From an uncultured Arcanobacterium sp. (GTDB lineage: Bacteria > Actinomycetota > Actinomycetes > Actinomycetales > Actinomycetaceae), in assembly GCF_947253055.1 (NCBI RefSeq), contig NZ_CAMXYE010000063.1:1-8879 (forward strand): DNA of 8,879 bases. The letters run 5' to 3'. A program made the position numbers and the translations under genes. The notes under the pieces are model-generated. The model worked only from the letters and a program-made list of their open reading frames with translations. It did no database searches and was not told the origin of the DNA. Position 1 is the stretch's first letter. Every line of letters starts with the position of its first letter. Shown here piece by piece: positions 5,551 through 8,879 of this stretch.

Positions 5551-6171
5551 ATGGCCGGCTACAAACCGCGCCGTCCGGCGCAACTCAATCCCGAGCAGAT
5601 AGAACTTATTGAGGGCAACGCTGATACCGCTTACAATTCTGAACTTGCTCATACTTCTGCGCAGGCAATAGTGCCATTACCCGCAGCAGGGGCAGCAGAT
5701 GCTGAAGTGATAGCGCGTATTTCGCAGCTCATCCAGGATTCGGGGGTAGATGTAATAGCGGAAGCGTGGGTGGATTCTCCGGCAGATTCTTTACCGGGTA
5801 TTCTGTGGCGGGGATTCTTACTTCGGGAATGGATACGCCGTTATCCGCAAGTAGTGCAAGAGCGATATGCGGGAGCAGAAATTTATTTTGCGGAGAAAGA
5901 TCCGGAGCGTACTGCGCAAATTACTTCTCCTACCGAGGTAAAAGCAGCGTGGGATGAAGTTTTCTGTGGCAATTTTTTGGGAGATTTTGCCCGCGTATTG
6001 CGCATGTCGGCGCGTTTAATGGATTATTTAGGCTCAGTGATCCCAATCTGGATTAAAAGCGATGCCGATCCCTTAGCCACAGAAGTTACGCGGCGTGACA
6101 CTGCGTTGCTGCGTACAGCGGGGGAGTTCCGCCAAGCCGGAGAGCTACTTACGCAAGGATTGCTTTCATAG
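5551..6171 (+). CDS. Protein of unknown function leading the mshD-ppk operon
   Basis: I do not recognise a named family in this 206-residue protein. Residues 1-50 are polar and Ala-rich, beginning with a basic AGYKPRRPAQ segment. Residues 50-100 form a helical block whose most distinctive part is DSPADSLPGILWRGFLLREW at 75-94, rich in Trp and Arg and likely a conserved core. Residues 130-206 are helical again (FARVLRMSARLMDYL, then RRDTALLRTAGEFRQAGELL). There is no signal peptide, membrane segment, cysteine cluster or obvious catalytic motif, so it is probably a soluble all-alpha cytosolic protein. Its TAG stop directly abuts the ATG of mshD with no gap, so it is very probably co-transcribed and translationally coupled with mycothiol synthase and polyphosphate kinase. 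A role tied to them is inference from context alone. Confidence 0.88.
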   Translation: MAGYKPRRPAQLNPEQIELIEGNADTAYNSELAHTSAQAIVPLPAAGAADAEVIARISQLIQDSGVDVIAEAWVDSPADSLPGILWRGFLLREWIRRYPQVVQERYAGAEIYFAEKDPERTAQITSPTEVKAAWDEVFCGNFLGDFARVLRMSARLMDYLGSVIPIWIKSDADPLATEVTRRDTALLRTAGEFRQAGELLTQGLLS

Positions 6172-7179
6172 ATGGAAATCCGCCATTACCGGCAAGTACC
6201 TGCTGATTTAGCTGCGGCAATTCGTGATTTTGCGCTTTTAATTGCCAAAAATGATGGTATTGCGGCTTTTGATGAGCAAAGCCTTTTGAATTTAGAGCGC
6301 CGCGAAGCTGCCCACTATCTTATTCCCGCGGCTGTTGGCCAAAATACAGATTCGCTTAGCTCCACGGCTGCTCTTAGCGCTGCGGTGCCGGCGCTCGCGG
6401 TGCTCAACTTAGAAAATGGTAATGCGGAGTTAGCTGTGCATCCGGATTGGCGCCGGCGAGGATGGGGAGCGAATTTACTTGCTGAATTGCAAAAAGTGGC
6501 ACGTGAACTGCCGGAAGGGGTAACTCCAATACTTTGGGCACATGGCACGCTACCGGCCGCGCAGAGTTTAGCGGCGACGGCGGGGTTGCAGGTAGAAAGA
6601 ACTTTGCTCGTATTGGAAAATGAAATAGCAAAACTTTCGGCGCCGAAAAACGAAAATAAGTTGGCAGATTTGTGGCAAGGAAAAAATTGGCAGCTGCGCC
6701 CTTTTACGGCGGCCAGTGTGGCGAAAAGTCAAGATATAGTCACTTTGGCGCGATTAAATCAGGTAATTTTTGTGCAGCATCCGGAGCAAGGAAAGCTCAC
6801 TGTGGCCGATTTTCGCCAGCGTTTTGCGCAGGCGTGGTTCTCCCCAGATCTCTGCTTTTTAATCTATCCGCGGGCAGAACTCGGAGGAGAAACAGGGGGA
6901 GAATTTGGGGAAAATCTACCGGCCTCCTCTGCAATTGGATTTTTGTGGTTGAAGCCGGTAGATGATTTCACGGTAGAGTTGTATGTGGTAGGTATTTTGC
7001 CGGAAATGCAGGGAGCAGGTATCGGAAGTGCGCTTATGGAAAGATTGCCGCTTCTCGCTGCCGCAAGTGGATACAGACGCATAATTCTTTATGTGGATGC
7101 CGATAATGTACCGGCGCTCCGCGCTTATAAAAAAGGAGGGTTTTGTGAACTTGAAAAACATACGGGATATTTTTTGTAA
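6172..7179 (+). CDS. mshD: Mycothiol synthase MshD (tandem GNAT acetyltransferase)
   Basis: MshD transfers acetyl from acetyl-CoA to the cysteine amine of Cys-GlcN-Ins, the last step of mycothiol synthesis in the cytosol. The 335-residue protein (about 315 in Mycobacterium) has two GNAT domains. The N-terminal one (about 1-150) contains the DGIAAFDEQ block at 28-36 and an acetyl-CoA loop VHPDWRRRGWG at 89-99. The C-terminal, catalytic-type domain (about 172-335) has the highly characteristic HPEQGK at 203-208, ELYVVGILPEMQGAGIG at 269-285 (acetyl-CoA pyrophosphate loop) and LYVDADN at 306-312, all diagnostic of MshD. A low-complexity insert lies at about residues 57-72, and a Gly/Glu-rich loop at about 236-252. 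The start ATG abuts the preceding stop. The last 35 nt overlap the start of ppk, and the codons for AYKKGGF contain the ppk ribosome binding site. Confidence 0.95.
   Translation: MEIRHYRQVPADLAAAIRDFALLIAKNDGIAAFDEQSLLNLERREAAHYLIPAAVGQNTDSLSSTAALSAAVPALAVLNLENGNAELAVHPDWRRRGWGANLLAELQKVARELPEGVTPILWAHGTLPAAQSLAATAGLQVERTLLVLENEIAKLSAPKNENKLADLWQGKNWQLRPFTAASVAKSQDIVTLARLNQVIFVQHPEQGKLTVADFRQRFAQAWFSPDLCFLIYPRAELGGETGGEFGENLPASSAIGFLWLKPVDDFTVELYVVGILPEMQGAGIGSALMERLPLLAAASGYRRIILYVDADNVPALRAYKKGGFCELEKHTGYFL
7132..7140 (+). promoter_or_regulatory. ppk ribosome binding site inside mshD
   Basis: AAAGGAGGG is a near-perfect Shine-Dalgarno sequence whose AAGGAGG core (7133-7139) ends 5 nt before GTG 7145. 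It lies within the mshD reading frame, where it encodes part of YKKGGF. It fixes GTG 7145 as the ppk start in preference to the downstream in-frame ATG 7475, which has no comparable site. Confidence 0.85.
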
Positions 7180-8879
7180 AGAATCTACTCCTTTAGATGC
7201 GGGTGCGCCGGTGGAAAAGGCTGATCCAAGCGAAAAAGCTACCACGGCTGAAAAGGCAGTGCCAGCAGTGCCAGCTACACAGACTGCTGCAGAAAATGAC
7301 GCTCCGGCTGCCCCAGATACTTTCGATAGAATCGGAGTGGATTTAGAAAAACAGTGGAAAGAAGAGCAAGAGCGGGAAGCTGCCTATCCGGCGGTGGAAT
7401 TCGCCGTTCCGGCGCCGGCAGCGCAGCTAGATGCAAATTCTCCGGCAGCTAGTTCTTGGCGGGCAGAATTCCGAATGGGTTCTCCGGTATCTACTGCGAA
7501 GCTACAGGAAGAGGTAGAGGCAGCAGCCTTAGCGGCGCAGGAGGCGGGAAAGTCTCTCGATACGGCAGTGCTTCCGCACGGAAGATTTCTCGATAGAGAG
7601 CTCTCTTGGTTAGCTTTTAACGAGCGTGTATTGGAACAGGCAGAAGATAGAGATTTAGCTATTTTAGAGCGCGCTTGGTTTCTTTCAATTTTTGCTTCTA
7701 ATTTAGACGAATTTTATATGGTGCGAGTGGCCGGGCTGAAAAGTCGTATTGAAGCAGGAATGGCCACCACCAAAGTTTCTGGATTCCCGCCGCGGCAGGT
7801 AATGGAGGGAATAAATCAGCGCGCACAGGAACTCATGGCTCGGCACGCCGCACTTTTTCGAGATTGTGTGCAGCCGAAATTAGCAGAAGTGGGAATACAT
7901 ATTCTGCACTGGCAAGATCTGGGAGATGAAGAAAAAGAGCGGTTGCGCAAATTCTACCGAAAACAGATCTTTCCGGTGCTCACGCCATTAGCGGTAGACC
8001 CGGCGCACCCCTTCCCGTATATCTCTGGATTATCCCTAAATTTAGCCGTGGTAGTGCGCAATAAACAGTCCGGTAAAGAGCTCTTCGCGCGCGTAAAAGT
8101 GCCTCCACTTTTACCGCGCTTTATTGCTGTGGATGCTTCCGGTAAACCTTATCGTCCGGAAGATGTACCAGCTGACGCCCAAGGGCACACCTACTATATC
8201 CCCTTGGAAGAAATTATTGGCGTCCACCTCTCTACTTTGTTTCCAGGAATGGAAATCGTCGAGTATTCTACTTTCCGCGTCACTCGTAATGAGGATTTGG
8301 AAGTGGAAGAAGACGATGCGGAGAACTTGTTGAAAGCGCTGGAAAAAGAGTTACAGAAGCGTAAATTTGGGCGAGTAGTGCGCCTAGAAGTAGCGCAGAA
8401 TATCTCTAAGCACGTACTTTCTATGTTGATGCGGGAGATGGAGGTGCGCGAAGAAGATGTATTCCGCCTGCCTGAACCCTTGGATCTAACTGGTTTGGAA
8501 GTGATTCACGAACTGGATAGGCCACAGCTGAAATATAAGAAATTTGTGCCGGTGACGCCGAAAGGCTTTGCGGAAGTAGAAACTGCGCAGGAGACGGACG
8601 TCTTTGCCGCTATTCGGGCGCACGATATTTTAGTGCAACATCCCTATGATTCTTTTTCTACCTCCGTGCAGCGTTTTATTCAACAGGCGGCGGCTGATCC
8701 GAAAGTGCTGGCTATTAAACAGACTCTGTATCGCACCTCGGGTGATTCTCCTATCGTCGATGCGCTGATAAAGGCGGCAGAGGCGGGCAAACAGGTACTG
8801 GCGGTGGTTGAGATCAAAGCTCGCTTTGATGAACAAAATAATATTGAGTGGGCGCGCAAATTAGAAAAAGCCGGCGTGC
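7145..8879 (+). CDS. ppk: Polyphosphate kinase PPK1, 3' end beyond the window
   Basis: PPK1 reversibly transfers the ATP gamma-phosphate to inorganic polyphosphate. The frame starts at GTG 7145 and stays open to the window edge (578 codons plus one base). Residues 1-145 are an Ala/Pro/Glu-rich extension with no recognised domain. The N-terminal PPK domain begins at about 146 with RELSWLAFNERVLEQA and ASNLDEFYMVRVAGL; N186 matches the ATP-binding Asn45 of E. coli PPK. The middle domain includes LTPLAVDPAHPFPYISGLSL and the FRVTRNEDLEVEED block. The first phospholipase D-like catalytic domain shows the HPYDSF block, R530 in LYRTSG and R560 in KARFDE, which match E. coli R375 and R405. By the same spacing, the autophosphorylated histidine (E. 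coli H435) would fall about 12 residues past the edge, so it cannot be checked. The start overlaps mshD by 35 nt, indicating coupled translation. Confidence 0.95.
   Translation, partial: MNLKNIRDIFCKESTPLDAGAPVEKADPSEKATTAEKAVPAVPATQTAAENDAPAAPDTFDRIGVDLEKQWKEEQEREAAYPAVEFAVPAPAAQLDANSPAASSWRAEFRMGSPVSTAKLQEEVEAAALAAQEAGKSLDTAVLPHGRFLDRELSWLAFNERVLEQAEDRDLAILERAWFLSIFASNLDEFYMVRVAGLKSRIEAGMATTKVSGFPPRQVMEGINQRAQELMARHAALFRDCVQPKLAEVGIHILHWQDLGDEEKERLRKFYRKQIFPVLTPLAVDPAHPFPYISGLSLNLAVVVRNKQSGKELFARVKVPPLLPRFIAVDASGKPYRPEDVPADAQGHTYYIPLEEIIGVHLSTLFPGMEIVEYSTFRVTRNEDLEVEEDDAENLLKALEKELQKRKFGRVVRLEVAQNISKHVLSMLMREMEVREEDVFRLPEPLDLTGLEVIHELDRPQLKYKKFVPVTPKGFAEVETAQETDVFAAIRAHDILVQHPYDSFSTSVQRFIQQAAADPKVLAIKQTLYRTSGDSPIVDALIKAAEAGKQVLAVVEIKARFDEQNNIEWARKLEKAGV

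Noticed and set aside
6916..7245. - strand open frame of 109 codons opposite the end of mshD
   Set aside because: It lies opposite the diagnostic MshD motifs and the ppk start region and has no supporting ribosome site or recognisable domain.
8630..8836. - strand open frame of 68 codons inside ppk
   Set aside because: It is a shadow of the conserved PPK catalytic domain on the + strand.

Overview
The window reads as a chromosomal stretch from an actinomycete (Actinomycetota, probably an Actinomycetaceae-like member of moderate GC). The strongest taxonomic evidence is a clear mycothiol synthase (MshD), because mycothiol is the actinobacterial thiol. A leaderless-looking start, frequent GTG/TTG starts and a tRNA without an encoded CCA fit. 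No species can be named from the sequence alone.

Layout. Positions 1-770: the 3' end of an unrecognised + strand gene with a low-complexity tail that carries five 12-bp tandem repeats. Positions 793-1266: methionine sulfoxide reductase B (msrB), probably starting at TTG behind a strong Shine-Dalgarno site. Positions 1344-2249: an endonuclease/exonuclease/phosphatase-fold hydrolase. Positions 2321-4113: two overlapping membrane transporter genes, an AEC-family permease and an EamA/RhtA-like exporter. Positions 4257-5096 (- strand): a Cof-type HAD phosphatase that converges on the transporters. Positions 5231-5352 (- strand): tRNA-Lys(TTT) and its strong intrinsic terminator. Positions 5551 to the window end (+ strand): a tight three-gene operon of a 206-residue protein of unknown function, mshD, and the polyphosphate kinase gene ppk. 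The last is cut by the window edge about 12 residues before its expected catalytic histidine.

How the genes relate. MsrB (repair of oxidised methionine), MshD (last step of mycothiol synthesis) and PPK (polyphosphate, a stress and phosphate-storage polymer) all fit redox and stress physiology. Only the last two are demonstrably in one transcription unit: the ppk start codon and its near-perfect ribosome binding site lie inside the mshD coding sequence. The other genes look like ordinary housekeeping or transport functions.

I see no CRISPR array, phage, insertion sequence, toxin-antitoxin or defence system. The points most worth a second look are the unknown gene that heads the mshD-ppk operon, the roughly 145-residue non-catalytic N-terminal extension of PPK, and the repeat-bearing tail of the first gene.
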